64,000 bases of DNA, from positions 372,001-436,000 of the forward strand of contig NZ_JAMBOH010000002.1 of assembly GCF_023715505.1 (NCBI RefSeq), in the 5' to 3' direction. The notes under the pieces were generated by a model. The model did not search any database and had not been told where the DNA came from. It saw nothing but the letters and a program-made list of their open reading frames with translations. Positions 1-9,035 of the stretch are shown here, piece after piece. The position numbers and the translations under genes were made by a program. This DNA is from Neobacillus cucumis (lineage in GTDB: Bacteria; Bacillota; Bacilli; Bacillales_B; DSM-18226). The stretch's first letter is position 1, and every line of letters starts with the position of its first letter.

Positions 1-243
1 TTATGTATTCCAACTACTAATTAATATTACATAATACCCACTTTGGTTCTTTATTGAGAACAACCTATAACCCTATCATATATCCATAACCTACCTCTGT
101 CAACAACTTTTCCATTAACTATTTATATAATTTGTTAAAAAGATTTTTCGCCCAGTTTCTTCATTGATATAGTTATTATAAAAAAACAAATTGACATAAC
201 ACGAAATTTGTAGTAAATTTTATAAATAATCTAAATAATTGTT

Positions 244-413
244 TTCTTATCAAGAGAGGTTGAGGGAAGGGCCCTGCGACACCTCAGCAACCTTCAATGT
301 CTATTCTCATTGAAAAGGTGCTAAGTCCTGCAAATTTACTAATTTGCAAGATAAGAAGAATGACAGGTGCGTCGTGCATACAAAAGTCTTCTTCTTATAA
401 GGAGACTTTTTTT
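244..413 (+). promoter_or_regulatory. SAM (S-box) riboswitch with transcription terminator
   Basis: Leader of the methionine operon. The P1 helix pairs TTCTTATC (244-251) with GATAAGAA (350-357). The conserved core GAGGGAAGGGCCC...CAGCAACC lies at about 263-292, followed by GGTGCTAA at 318-325. An intrinsic terminator (AGTCTTCTT 385-393 with AAGGAGACT 399-407, then a U run) follows. ATAAGAAGAA (351-360) can instead pair perfectly with TTCTTCTTAT (389-398), giving the antiterminator. P1 and the antiterminator share the same strand, so SAM binding should favour termination, as known for the class. It explains co-regulation of the four downstream met genes. Confidence 0.96.
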
Positions 414-492
414 ATTTATTAAAAAGCTTTATCACTCAATCGCGTTAATGTGGAACATTATAAACATTTATTTATTACAAGGAGCGTGCCTT

Positions 493-1605
493 ATGTACAA
501 AATCGATACAAAACTTGCCCAAATCGGCAACCGCAGTGAAACAACAACTGGAACCGTAAACCCGCCTGTATATTTTTCAACAGCCTTCCGTCATGAAGGA
601 ATCGGGCAATCTACTGGATTTGACTATACTCGAACAGGAAATCCAACGCGCCAGCTCCTTGAAAAAACGATCGCTGATTTAGAAGATGCGGATCAAGGAT
701 TTGCCTGCAGCTCTGGTATGGCTGCCATTCAACTTATCCTTGCTTTATTTGAATCTGGTGACGAATGGATCGTTAGTGAAGATTTATATGGTGGTACTTA
801 CCGCCTATTAGAAAAAGGCTATAAAAAATGGGGCCTAACGACTCAATATGTAAATACCTGTTGTCCGGAAGAAGTTGAAAAGAAAATCACCCCACAAACA
901 AAGGCGATTTTCCTAGAAACACCAACCAATCCGCTTATGCAGGAATCAGATATTGCTGCGATTTCAAAGATTGCCAAACAACATGGCCTATTGTTAATCG
1001 TGGACAATACGTTCTATACACCGCTTTTACAACAGCCAATCAACCTTGGTGCGGATATCGTCATCCATAGTGCTACGAAATACCTTGGTGGTCATAATGA
1101 CGTTCTTGCTGGCCTAGTTGTTGCAAAAGGAAAGGAAATTTGTGAAGCATTGGCCTTCCACCATAACGGTGCCGGAGCGGTTTTAAGTCCGTTTGATTCT
1201 TGGCTATTAATGCGCGGAATGAAGACATTGTCCCTAAGAATGGAACGACATGAAAAAAATGCAAAGGCCATCGTAGAATTCTTTTCACAGCATGATGCGG
1301 TAACAGATGTTCTCTACCCAGGACGCGGCGGAATGGTTTCCTTTAGAATTAAGGACGAAGCATGGGTGAATCCATTCTTACAGAATTTAAATTTAATTAG
1401 TTTTGCGGAAAGCTTAGGTGGAACGGAAAGCTTCATTACTTATCCAGCAACGCAAACACATATGGATATCCCAGAAGAGATTCGCATTCAAGCCGGCGTT
1501 TGCAATCGTTTATTACGTTTCTCGGTTGGAATTGAAGACTCACAAGATATCATTGAAGACTTACAACACGCTTTTGCTAAGGTACAGGAAGGGGTAATTG
1601 CATAA
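493..1605 (+). CDS. metI: Cystathionine gamma-synthase / O-acylhomoserine thiolyase MetI
   Basis: PLP enzyme of the Cys/Met metabolism family, 370 aa, close in memory to B. subtilis MetI. It joins an acylated homoserine with cysteine (or sulfide) in the cytoplasm. The PLP lysine is K196 in HSATKYLGGHND; the SSGMAA and DLYGGTYR loops of the fold are present. The ATG at 493 is chosen because AAGGAG lies about 8 nt upstream and the protein then begins MYKIDTKLAQIGNRS, as in homologs; an upstream in-frame GTG at 367 falls inside the riboswitch expression platform and is rejected. First gene of the S-box operon; its TAA overlaps the metC ATG by one base. Confidence 0.93.
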   Translation: MYKIDTKLAQIGNRSETTTGTVNPPVYFSTAFRHEGIGQSTGFDYTRTGNPTRQLLEKTIADLEDADQGFACSSGMAAIQLILALFESGDEWIVSEDLYGGTYRLLEKGYKKWGLTTQYVNTCCPEEVEKKITPQTKAIFLETPTNPLMQESDIAAISKIAKQHGLLLIVDNTFYTPLLQQPINLGADIVIHSATKYLGGHNDVLAGLVVAKGKEICEALAFHHNGAGAVLSPFDSWLLMRGMKTLSLRMERHEKNAKAIVEFFSQHDAVTDVLYPGRGGMVSFRIKDEAWVNPFLQNLNLISFAESLGGTESFITYPATQTHMDIPEEIRIQAGVCNRLLRFSVGIEDSQDIIEDLQHAFAKVQEGVIA

Positions 1606-2798
1606 TGGCACACGAAGAATATAGTTTTGAAACCAGACTGCTTCACAACAAACATAAAATTGACCCAGTAACAGGGGCGGTAAGTGTTCCCATTCAGCAT
1701 GCCTCTACCTTCCACCAATCTGACTTTGATTCGTTTGGCAAGTACGATTATGGCCGCAGCTTAAATCCGACTCGTGAAGCACTTGAAGAAGTGATCGCGG
1801 AACTTGAAGGAGGAGTGAAAGGATTTGCGTTTGCATCAGGGATGGCCGCTATTTCAACTGCCTTCCTTCTACTATCTTCTGGTGATCATATTGTGATTAC
1901 AGAGGATGTGTACGGCGGTACATTCCGAATGGTTACACAAGTTCTTTCGAGACTTGGGATTGAACATACCTTTGTCGATATGACCAATTTAGAGGAAGTA
2001 AAAGAAGCGATTCAGCCGAATACAAAGGCATTCTATGTGGAAACACCATCAAATCCTTTAATGAAAGTTACAGATATTAGAGCGATTAGTGAGATTTCTA
2101 ATGAAATCGGTGCGTTGACATTTGTTGATAATACGTTCCTTACTCCTTACCACCAAAAACCGCTTGCATTAGGTGCTGATGTTGTCCTTCATAGTGCAAC
2201 GAAATTTTTGGCAGGTCACAGTGATGTGGTGGCGGGTCTTGCCGTTGTCAAAGATGAAGAGTTAGCTAAAAGATTAGGATTCTTGCAAAATAGTTTTGGT
2301 GCGATTTTAGGTGTTCAAGATGCATGGCTTGTATTAAGAGGAATCAAGACGCTGAGTGTTCGCCTCGAGCAATCACAAAAATCAGCCATAAAAATCGCGG
2401 AATTTTTAGATGCACACCCGCTTGTTGAAAAGGTTCATTATCCTGGGCTGGAAAGCCACCCGCAATATGAAATTCAAAAAGAACAAGCAGATGGCCCAGG
2501 AGCGGTTTTATCATTTGAATTAGCTACTGAAGATGCCCTTCGCACCTTTGTTGCGAATGTAGAAATACCTGTTTTTGCGGTAAGTTTAGGTGCGGTTGAA
2601 TCGATCCTTTCTTATCCGGCAAAAATGTCTCACGCTGCTATGTCGAAAGAAGACCGCCACCAGCGTGGAATTACGGATGGACTTGTCCGTTTATCAGTTG
2701 GACTAGAAAATCCAGATGATTTGATTAAAGATTTTTCTCAGGCGCTTGAGGAGGTTCGTGCTCAACATTTAGTGTTACATCAAGGAGAATCATCATGA
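1605..2798 (+). CDS. metC: Cystathionine beta-lyase MetC
   Basis: PLP-dependent lyase, 397 aa, expected to cleave cystathionine to homocysteine, pyruvate and ammonia. The PLP lysine is K200 in HSATKFLAGHSD, with FASGMAA and DVYGGTFR motifs. Paralog of the preceding gene, and the pair order metI-metC matches that known in Bacillus. It starts by TAATG overlap with metI and ends by a 4-nt ATGA overlap with the next gene, so translation is probably coupled. Some members of this family have gamma-lyase or homocysteine desulfhydrase activity; the operon context favours the beta-lyase role. Confidence 0.9.
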   Translation: MAHEEYSFETRLLHNKHKIDPVTGAVSVPIQHASTFHQSDFDSFGKYDYGRSLNPTREALEEVIAELEGGVKGFAFASGMAAISTAFLLLSSGDHIVITEDVYGGTFRMVTQVLSRLGIEHTFVDMTNLEEVKEAIQPNTKAFYVETPSNPLMKVTDIRAISEISNEIGALTFVDNTFLTPYHQKPLALGADVVLHSATKFLAGHSDVVAGLAVVKDEELAKRLGFLQNSFGAILGVQDAWLVLRGIKTLSVRLEQSQKSAIKIAEFLDAHPLVEKVHYPGLESHPQYEIQKEQADGPGAVLSFELATEDALRTFVANVEIPVFAVSLGAVESILSYPAKMSHAAMSKEDRHQRGITDGLVRLSVGLENPDDLIKDFSQALEEVRAQHLVLHQGESS

Positions 2799-4654
2799 CC
2801 TTTTTAGACAAATTAAAAAACCAAATTTTAATAGGCGATGGTGCCATGGGCACACTGCTATATTCATTTGGAGTGGATACATGTTCAGAAGAACTCAATT
2901 TATCTCAAGCAGAGCAGATTCAGAACATCCATCGGGCCTATATTGATGCCGGAGCAGACGTCATTCAAACCCATACGTATGCGGCGAACTATTTAAAGCT
3001 GCAGCGGTATGGATTAGAGGACTCGGTGAAGGAAATCAACAGTGCTGCTGTCCGAAATGCCAAAAAAGCCGCTCAATCGAATGCTTATGTTCTCGGAACG
3101 ATTGGCGGCAACCGCGGGATCAAAACAAGTTCAATTACAATAGAAGAATTAAAACGAAGCTTCCGTGAACAATTATATTGCCATTTGCTTGAAGGTGTTG
3201 ATGGGCTGTTATTCGAAACCTTTTACGATTTAGAAGAGCTCGAAACCGTCCTAACGATTGCACGGAAGGAAACGAAGCTGCCGATTATTGCTCAAGTTTC
3301 CCTTCAGGACCCTGGTTTCTTACAGGACAGAACACCTGTTAATGAAGCTTTAAAAAGGCTGGAAGGCCTTGGCGCCGATGTGGTCGGGCTGAATTGCCGA
3401 TTAGGTCCTCACCATATGTTACTAGCATTGGAACAGGTTGAGATTCCGAAGCATGCTTATCTTTCGGCTTATCCAAACGCCAGTCTTCCTACCTATACGG
3501 ACGGAAAGTTTCATTATGAAGGCGATGCCGATTATTTCCAAAAATCGGCGCAACGCTTTAGAAACGAAGGCGTACGCTTGCTTGGCGGCTGCTGCGGGAC
3601 AACACCAGACCATATTCGCGCCTATGCATCTGAATTAAAGAATAGTATCCCTGTGACTGAAAAAGTTGTAAAATTGAAACAAAAGCCGATTGTTGTCGAA
3701 ATTGCTCCTAAAAGGGAATACACTCCCCTGCAGGAAATCGTCAAAGAACGACCATCGGTTATTGTCGAATTAGATCCTCCTCGAAAACTGGATACAACGA
3801 AGTTTTTCGAAGGGGCTAAGGCGCTAAAAAAAGCTGGCATTGATTCGATCACGCTTGCGGATAATTCACTGGCAACCGTTCGGATTTCTAATGAATCCTT
3901 AGGCTATCTTTTAAAAAGTGAGTTAGGAATGCGGCCGCTGATTCATCTTGCCTGCCGTGACCGCAATATCATTGGGCTTCAATCTCACTTAATGGGACTT
4001 CACACACTTGGAATGAATGATATCTTAGCCATTACGGGAGACCCTGCTAGAGTAGGAGATTTCCCTGGTGCCTCATCCGTTTATGATGTGTCGTCATTTG
4101 AACTAATTCAAATGATTAAACAGATGAACGAAGGCTTGTCTTACTCCGGTAAAGACTTAGGACAAAAAACAGCTTTTAGTGTTGCGGGTGCTTTTAATCC
4201 GAATGTCCGCTCTGTTGAGAAAGCCGTGAAGCGTTTGGAGAAAAAGATTCAATTCGGTGCTGATTACTTTATCTCTCAGCCGGTCTTTTCTGAGGAAAAA
4301 TTAATCGAAGTCTATGAAAATACGAAACATCTTGATACACCGATTTACATTGGCTTAATGCCATTAACAGGCAGTAAAAACGCAGAGTTTCTTCATAATG
4401 AAGTGCCTGGGATCAAAATCGCCGATTCCATTCGTGACCGGATGGCTCTCTTGAATGACAATCCGCTTCAAGCGGCTAGAGAAGGCATTGCGATTACCAA
4501 GTCACTCATTGATGCAGCATTAGATTTATTTAATGGAATTTATTTAATTACACCATTCTTAAGGTTTGAATTAACAGCAGAGCTCGCTGCATATGCAAAC
4601 CAGCGAGCGAGTGAGATTAGGGGGGCCAGCTATGCCGAAAACACCATTTTCTGA
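2795..4654 (+). CDS. Bifunctional homocysteine S-methyltransferase / methylenetetrahydrofolate reductase (YitJ type)
   Basis: 619 aa fusion. Residues about 1-285 form a homocysteine-binding barrel with Zn ligands in GLNCRLGP and GGCCGTTPDH. Residues about 310-600 are a MetF-like FAD reductase (VELDPPR, ITGDPAR, SQPVF motifs). The reductase half makes 5-methyl-THF, the methyl donor for MetH encoded next. The N-terminal half might directly methylate homocysteine or pass it on. All three expected Zn-binding cysteines are present, so that half looks active. It overlaps metC by 4 nt and metH by 23 nt. No separate metF is in the operon, so this is the likely source of methyl-folate. Confidence 0.9.
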   Translation: MTFLDKLKNQILIGDGAMGTLLYSFGVDTCSEELNLSQAEQIQNIHRAYIDAGADVIQTHTYAANYLKLQRYGLEDSVKEINSAAVRNAKKAAQSNAYVLGTIGGNRGIKTSSITIEELKRSFREQLYCHLLEGVDGLLFETFYDLEELETVLTIARKETKLPIIAQVSLQDPGFLQDRTPVNEALKRLEGLGADVVGLNCRLGPHHMLLALEQVEIPKHAYLSAYPNASLPTYTDGKFHYEGDADYFQKSAQRFRNEGVRLLGGCCGTTPDHIRAYASELKNSIPVTEKVVKLKQKPIVVEIAPKREYTPLQEIVKERPSVIVELDPPRKLDTTKFFEGAKALKKAGIDSITLADNSLATVRISNESLGYLLKSELGMRPLIHLACRDRNIIGLQSHLMGLHTLGMNDILAITGDPARVGDFPGASSVYDVSSFELIQMIKQMNEGLSYSGKDLGQKTAFSVAGAFNPNVRSVEKAVKRLEKKIQFGADYFISQPVFSEEKLIEVYENTKHLDTPIYIGLMPLTGSKNAEFLHNEVPGIKIADSIRDRMALLNDNPLQAAREGIAITKSLIDAALDLFNGIYLITPFLRFELTAELAAYANQRASEIRGASYAENTIF

Positions 4655-7600
4655 ACAACTTAAAAAGCGCATCTTAGTCATGGACGGTGCAATGGGTACG
4701 ATGCTGCAGCAGGCCGATCTTACAGCAGAGGATTTTGGCGGTGAGCAGTATGAAGGTTGTAATGAACATCTCGTTCTAACGGCTCCTTCCGTCATTTCTC
4801 GTATTCACCGTGAATACTTAGAGGCCGGTGCAGACATCATTGAAACGAATACGTTTGGGGCGACAAGCCTTGTATTAGACGAATATGATCTTGGATTTAA
4901 AGCTTATGAGATTAATAAAATTGCTGCGATGCTGGCTGTCAGGGAAGCGATGAGCATTTCGACTGATGATTGGCCGCGTTATGTAGCAGGTTCCATGGGT
5001 CCGACGACCAAAACCTTAAGTGTTACCGGTGGAACCACCTTCGATGCCCTCTCTGCAACTTATGAAGAGCAGGCGATTGGTTTAATCGACGGCGGCGTTG
5101 ATTTACTTTTACTAGAAACAAGCCAGGATATGCTTAATGTGAAAGCTGGATTTGTCGGTATTCAAAGTGCTTTTTCAAAAACAGGCAAAACCCTGCCGCT
5201 CTTTATTTCAGGAACGATCGAACCGATGGGGACAACCCTGGCTGGACAAACGATTGAATCGTTCTTTATTTCAGTGGAGCACATGAATCCGGTCGCTGTT
5301 GGTCTTAACTGTGCGACCGGTCCTGAATTCATGCAGGATCATATTCGTTCACTTGCAGGTTTGTCAACAACGGCTGTCAGCTGTTATCCAAATGCCGGCT
5401 TGCCTGATGAAGATGGTCACTATCACGAAACACCAGAAATACTGGCGAAAAAATTGTCCGATTTTGCGGCACATGGCTGGTTGAATATTGTCGGCGGCTG
5501 CTGTGGTACAACACCTGAACATATCAAGGTGATTGCTGAAGCAATGAAGCAATATCAGCCACGTCCGTTCCAATCATCCAGCACCCATATGGTTTCTGGT
5601 ATTGAGCCATTCATTTACGATGATCCTACATTAAGACCGATTATGGTTGGGGAACGTACAAACGTTATCGGCTCTCGTAAGTTCAAACGATTGATTACAG
5701 AAGGCAAATTTGAAGAAGCGTCAGAAGTTGCCCGCGCTCAGGTAAAGGGCGGTGCCCATGTTATTGATATCTGCCTTGCCGACCCCGATCGTGACGAGAT
5801 GGCTGATATGGAGAACTTCATTAAAGAAGTCGTTAAAAAGGTGAAAGTGCCGCTTGTTATTGATTCCACTGATGAAAAGGTTATTGAGAGAGCACTTAAG
5901 TATTCTCAAGGTAAGGCCATTATCAATTCAATCAACCTTGAGGATGGTGAGGAGCGCTTTGAAGCGATTGTTCCGTTAATTCACCGTTATGGTGCCGCTG
6001 TCGTGGTGGGGACGATTGATGAAGAGGGAATGGGCGTTTCTGCAGTGCGGAAATTAGAGATTGCCAAACGTTCTCACGACCTATTAGTTCATAAGTATGG
6101 ACTGAAGCCTCAGGATCTTATCTTTGACCCGCTTGTATTCCCAGTTGGTACAGGGGATGAACAATATATTGGCTCAGCTAAAGCGACCGTAGAAGGAATT
6201 AGGATGATTAAGGAAGCGATGCCGGAAGTGCAGACCATCCTGGGAATTAGTAACGTTTCCTTCGGTCTTCCTCCTGTCGGACGCGAGGTGCTGAATTCGG
6301 TCTTCCTTTACCATTGTACACAGGCTGGCTTGGATTATGCGATTGTGAATACGGAAAAGCTTGAGCGCTTTGCTTCGATCTCAAAGGATGAAGTTCAGTT
6401 AGCAGAGGCTTTGTTATTTGATACAACGGATGAAACATTAGCTACCTTTACCGAGTTTTACCGCGGGAAAAAGAAGGAAGCCAAAACAACCATTCCTAAT
6501 ATGACACTAGAGGAAAGACTTGCTTACTATGTGATTGAAGGAACAAAAGAAGGTTTGCTTCCTGATTTAGAACTAGCGCTTGCCTCCTACCCTGCTCCAT
6601 TGGATATTATTAACGGTCCATTAATGGACGGCATGAAAGAAGTCGGCCGCCTGTTTAATGACAACCAGTTAATTGTGGCGGAGGTTCTGCAAAGTGCGGA
6701 GGTTATGAAAGCCTCTGTTTCCTTCTTAGAGCCTCATATGGAAAAAGGCGATGTGTCTGCCTCTAAGGGGAAAGTTATTTTAGCAACGGTTAAAGGTGAT
6801 GTTCACGATATCGGTAAAAACCTCGTAGATATCATACTAAGTAATAACGGCTATAACGTGGTTGACTTAGGGATTAAGGTTACTCCAACGGATTTGGTGC
6901 AAGCGATTCGTGAAGAAAAGCCCGATATAGTTGGATTGTCAGGCTTATTAGTAAAATCAGCACAGCAAATGGTATTAACTGCTCAAGACATGAAGGAAGC
7001 CGGAATTTCTGTGCCGATTCTTGTTGGTGGTGCTGCCCTTTCTCGTAAGTTCACCGATACAAGGATTGCCAAGGAATATGATGGACTTGTTCTTTATGCA
7101 AAGGATGCAATGAATGGTCTATCGCTTGCCAATCAGCTGCAAACGCCAGAAGAGTATCAAAAGCTGCTTGATGATAAAGCAGAAAAGCTGGCAGCATTGG
7201 AGATTCCAAGGGAATTACCAACCCGTGCAGCTAGTGCTGTTGCGGTAAAAGTAAAACCGGCGGTGTCAACAGAAGTACCTGTCTTTACGCCGATGGATAC
7301 GAAGAGGCATGTTTTAAGATCCTATTCTCTTTCTCATATTGAGCCGTATATTAATATGCAAATGTTAATAGGCCATCATCTTGGGGTAAAAGGGAAACTT
7401 TCGAAGCTGCTTGCTGAGAAAGATGAAAAGGCCTTAAAAGTTAAGGGAGTCGTCGATCAGTTGTTAGCAGATGCTAGTGCAAATAACTGGATTACGCCTG
7501 CAGCGTTATATCAATTTTTCCCGGCTCAATCGGATGGTAATAAGGTATATATCTATGATCCAAAAGATCAAACTACCATTATTGAAACTTTTGATTTCCC

Positions 7601-8081
7601 TCGTCAGGAATCAGCGCCATTCCTTTGTTTAGCTGATTTTTTGAAGTCTGTTGACAGTGGTGTGATGGACTATGTTGGCTTCTTTACAGTGACAGCTGGA
7701 AGAGGGATTCGCCAAAAGGCAGATGAGTTAAAGGCAGAGGGACGATTCCTTGAAAGCCATGCACTTCAATCATTGGCGCTTGAGTCTGCTGAAGGCTTTT
7801 CTGAATTGATTCACCGCCAGATGCGTGATCGTTGGGGATTCCCAGATCCGCTTGATTTTACGATGCAGGATCGTTTTACGGCGAAATATCAAGGGCAGCG
7901 TTTCTCATTTGGTTACCCGGCATGTCCGGAGTTAGAAGATCAGAAGAAGCTGTTTAAGTTGATTCAACCTGAGGAAATTGGGATTGAGTTAACGGAGGGC
8001 TGTATGATGGAGCCTGAAGCATCGGTATCAGCGATTGTATTTGCGCATCCTGAGGCTCGATATTTTAATGTGAATAGGTAA
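4632..8081 (+). CDS. metH: Cobalamin-dependent methionine synthase MetH
   Basis: 1149 aa, full length for the family. Domains in order: homocysteine barrel (about 1-320; zinc ligands include C290 and C291 in GGCCGT), pterin-binding domain (about 340-610; GERTNVIGSRKF), B12 domain (about 640-880; GDVHDIGKN with axial H725, and GLSGLLVKS), and AdoMet reactivation domain (about 890-1149; GRGIRQKADEL, FGYPACP, TEGCMMEPEAS). The ATG at 4632 has AGGGGG upstream and gives the usual MPKTPF-like N-terminus; an earlier ATG at 4593 lies within the preceding gene and lacks a site. Last gene of the S-box operon, followed by a strong terminator. Confidence 0.95.
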   Translation: MPKTPFSEQLKKRILVMDGAMGTMLQQADLTAEDFGGEQYEGCNEHLVLTAPSVISRIHREYLEAGADIIETNTFGATSLVLDEYDLGFKAYEINKIAAMLAVREAMSISTDDWPRYVAGSMGPTTKTLSVTGGTTFDALSATYEEQAIGLIDGGVDLLLLETSQDMLNVKAGFVGIQSAFSKTGKTLPLFISGTIEPMGTTLAGQTIESFFISVEHMNPVAVGLNCATGPEFMQDHIRSLAGLSTTAVSCYPNAGLPDEDGHYHETPEILAKKLSDFAAHGWLNIVGGCCGTTPEHIKVIAEAMKQYQPRPFQSSSTHMVSGIEPFIYDDPTLRPIMVGERTNVIGSRKFKRLITEGKFEEASEVARAQVKGGAHVIDICLADPDRDEMADMENFIKEVVKKVKVPLVIDSTDEKVIERALKYSQGKAIINSINLEDGEERFEAIVPLIHRYGAAVVVGTIDEEGMGVSAVRKLEIAKRSHDLLVHKYGLKPQDLIFDPLVFPVGTGDEQYIGSAKATVEGIRMIKEAMPEVQTILGISNVSFGLPPVGREVLNSVFLYHCTQAGLDYAIVNTEKLERFASISKDEVQLAEALLFDTTDETLATFTEFYRGKKKEAKTTIPNMTLEERLAYYVIEGTKEGLLPDLELALASYPAPLDIINGPLMDGMKEVGRLFNDNQLIVAEVLQSAEVMKASVSFLEPHMEKGDVSASKGKVILATVKGDVHDIGKNLVDIILSNNGYNVVDLGIKVTPTDLVQAIREEKPDIVGLSGLLVKSAQQMVLTAQDMKEAGISVPILVGGAALSRKFTDTRIAKEYDGLVLYAKDAMNGLSLANQLQTPEEYQKLLDDKAEKLAALEIPRELPTRAASAVAVKVKPAVSTEVPVFTPMDTKRHVLRSYSLSHIEPYINMQMLIGHHLGVKGKLSKLLAEKDEKALKVKGVVDQLLADASANNWITPAALYQFFPAQSDGNKVYIYDPKDQTTIIETFDFPRQESAPFLCLADFLKSVDSGVMDYVGFFTVTAGRGIRQKADELKAEGRFLESHALQSLALESAEGFSELIHRQMRDRWGFPDPLDFTMQDRFTAKYQGQRFSFGYPACPELEDQKKLFKLIQPEEIGIELTEGCMMEPEASVSAIVFAHPEARYFNVNR

Positions 8082-8087
8082 TTTTTT

Positions 8088-8126
8088 AAGGGTATCCCGA
8101 GTTTACAGAGGGATACCCTTTTTTCT
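8088..8126 (+). terminator. Intrinsic terminator of the met operon
   Basis: AAGGGTATCCC (8088-8098) pairs perfectly with GGGATACCCTT (8110-8120), followed by a run of T. Confidence 0.92.
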
Positions 8127-8264
8127 ATGACCATCGACCTAAAAATAAATCTAAACTCATTTACAAGCTCATATAAATGTACTATGATTCTTATTAAGAA
8201 ACAAATTGATATTTTATTAAGAATATATGATGCTATTTTACTATAAAGGAGGTGGTAATGAATT

Positions 8265-8648
8265 TTGAAGGCAATACTTAGTTTTACCCTCGTTTTGATT
8301 GTTTTTAGTACATTAGTGATTCCTACTTCTACCTATGCTTCTACATATTCTACACAATCTAACTCTAGTAGCGGATTTTCTCAAACATTTTCACTTTCTT
8401 ATCTCCTCACTATCTTTAATAATGATAGTTATAAGAATAATTACCAATATTATAGTCTCGAAAAAAACAACTATGATAATAGATATGAAGATGATTGGTG
8501 GGAGAGTTTTTTGAAGTGGTGTAATGGAGAAGGTTCTGGCGGTGGAGGAGATCATGATGATGAGTGTCAAGATAATAAAGGCAGTTGGGGAAATGATGAT
8601 GGCTGCCTAGACTCCGCTGAAATTTGGAAAAGATGGTATTGTAACTAA
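8265..8648 (+). CDS. Small secreted protein of unknown function, Cys-containing C-terminus
   Basis: 127 aa, not recognised. A signal peptide is clear (lysine, then a hydrophobic stretch to about residue 20, possible cleavage after TYAS). The middle is rich in Asn, Tyr and Ser; the C-terminal 45 residues are acidic and Gly-rich (GSGGGGDHDDE) and hold four cysteines, which could form two disulfides outside the cell. The start is TTG at 8265 behind a perfect AAAGGAGGT (8245-8253). An ATG at 8258 sits closer to that site but opens a 7-codon frame ending in TAG. The gene is AT-rich compared with the met operon and stands alone with its own terminator. Confidence 0.7.
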   Translation: MKAILSFTLVLIVFSTLVIPTSTYASTYSTQSNSSSGFSQTFSLSYLLTIFNNDSYKNNYQYYSLEKNNYDNRYEDDWWESFLKWCNGEGSGGGGDHDDECQDNKGSWGNDDGCLDSAEIWKRWYCN

Positions 8649-8661
8649 TATTTATGATTTT

Positions 8662-8692
8662 ATCCGCAGGATTTTTGTCTGCGGATTTTTTT
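8662..8692 (+). terminator. Terminator after the small secreted protein gene
   Basis: ATCCGCAG (8662-8669) pairs with CTGCGGAT (8679-8686) and is followed by seven T. Confidence 0.85.
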
Positions 8693-8711
8693 ATGGGGAT
8701 TTCTATGGTGG

Positions 8712-8912
8712 CAGATTCCGCCGGTTTTTGTGTTTATTCCGCCCATTATCCTCCTTTTATATTAAAAGGCTTCATTTTCAGGGAGATTTGCTTTGGTTAT
8801 TTCCACCGAATTTGATTTTTTTCCGCCAAGACTTTGTTTTTTACCGCTGGATTCCAGATTTATTCCGCCCTTTTCCCAATTAATTCCGCGCACTTTTGGA
8901 TTTATTCCTCCC
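8712..8912. repeat. Degenerate TTCCGCC motif tract, spacing about 21 bp
   Basis: TTCC-type motifs (TTCCGCC, TTCCACC, TTACCGC, TTCCTCC) start at 8716, 8737, 8801, 8821, 8841, 8863, 8884 and 8905, mostly 20-22 bp apart. The tract lies between a terminator and the marR promoter. Read on the minus strand it is open and gives a weak 7-residue period (GGIN...), but that frame lacks a ribosome binding site and runs into the marR promoter, so it is not annotated as a gene. Confidence 0.6.
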
Positions 8913-8968
8913 AGAAGCATCCATAATCCCAGCGGATCTACATTTCCGTCCACATTCACGTTCTTTCC

Positions 8969-9010
8969 TTGACAGAATCTCACTTTTCAACTATAGTTAC
9001 CTAGGTAACT
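8969..9010 (+). promoter_or_regulatory. marR promoter with overlapping palindromic operator
   Basis: TTGACA (8969-8974), a 17-bp spacer and TATAGT (8992-8997) form a near-consensus sigma-A promoter. A perfect 16-bp palindrome AGTTACCTAGGTAACT (8995-9010) overlaps the -10 box and the start region. This is the expected position for autorepression by the MarR protein encoded 25 bp downstream. Confidence 0.85.
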
Positions 9011-9035
9011 AATTATAAAGAAATGGGAGCGAATC

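Noticed and set aside
8762..8983. 73-codon minus-strand frame with GGIN repeats
   Set aside because: No ribosome binding site, start lies in the marR promoter region, and its periodicity follows from the 21-bp DNA repeat.
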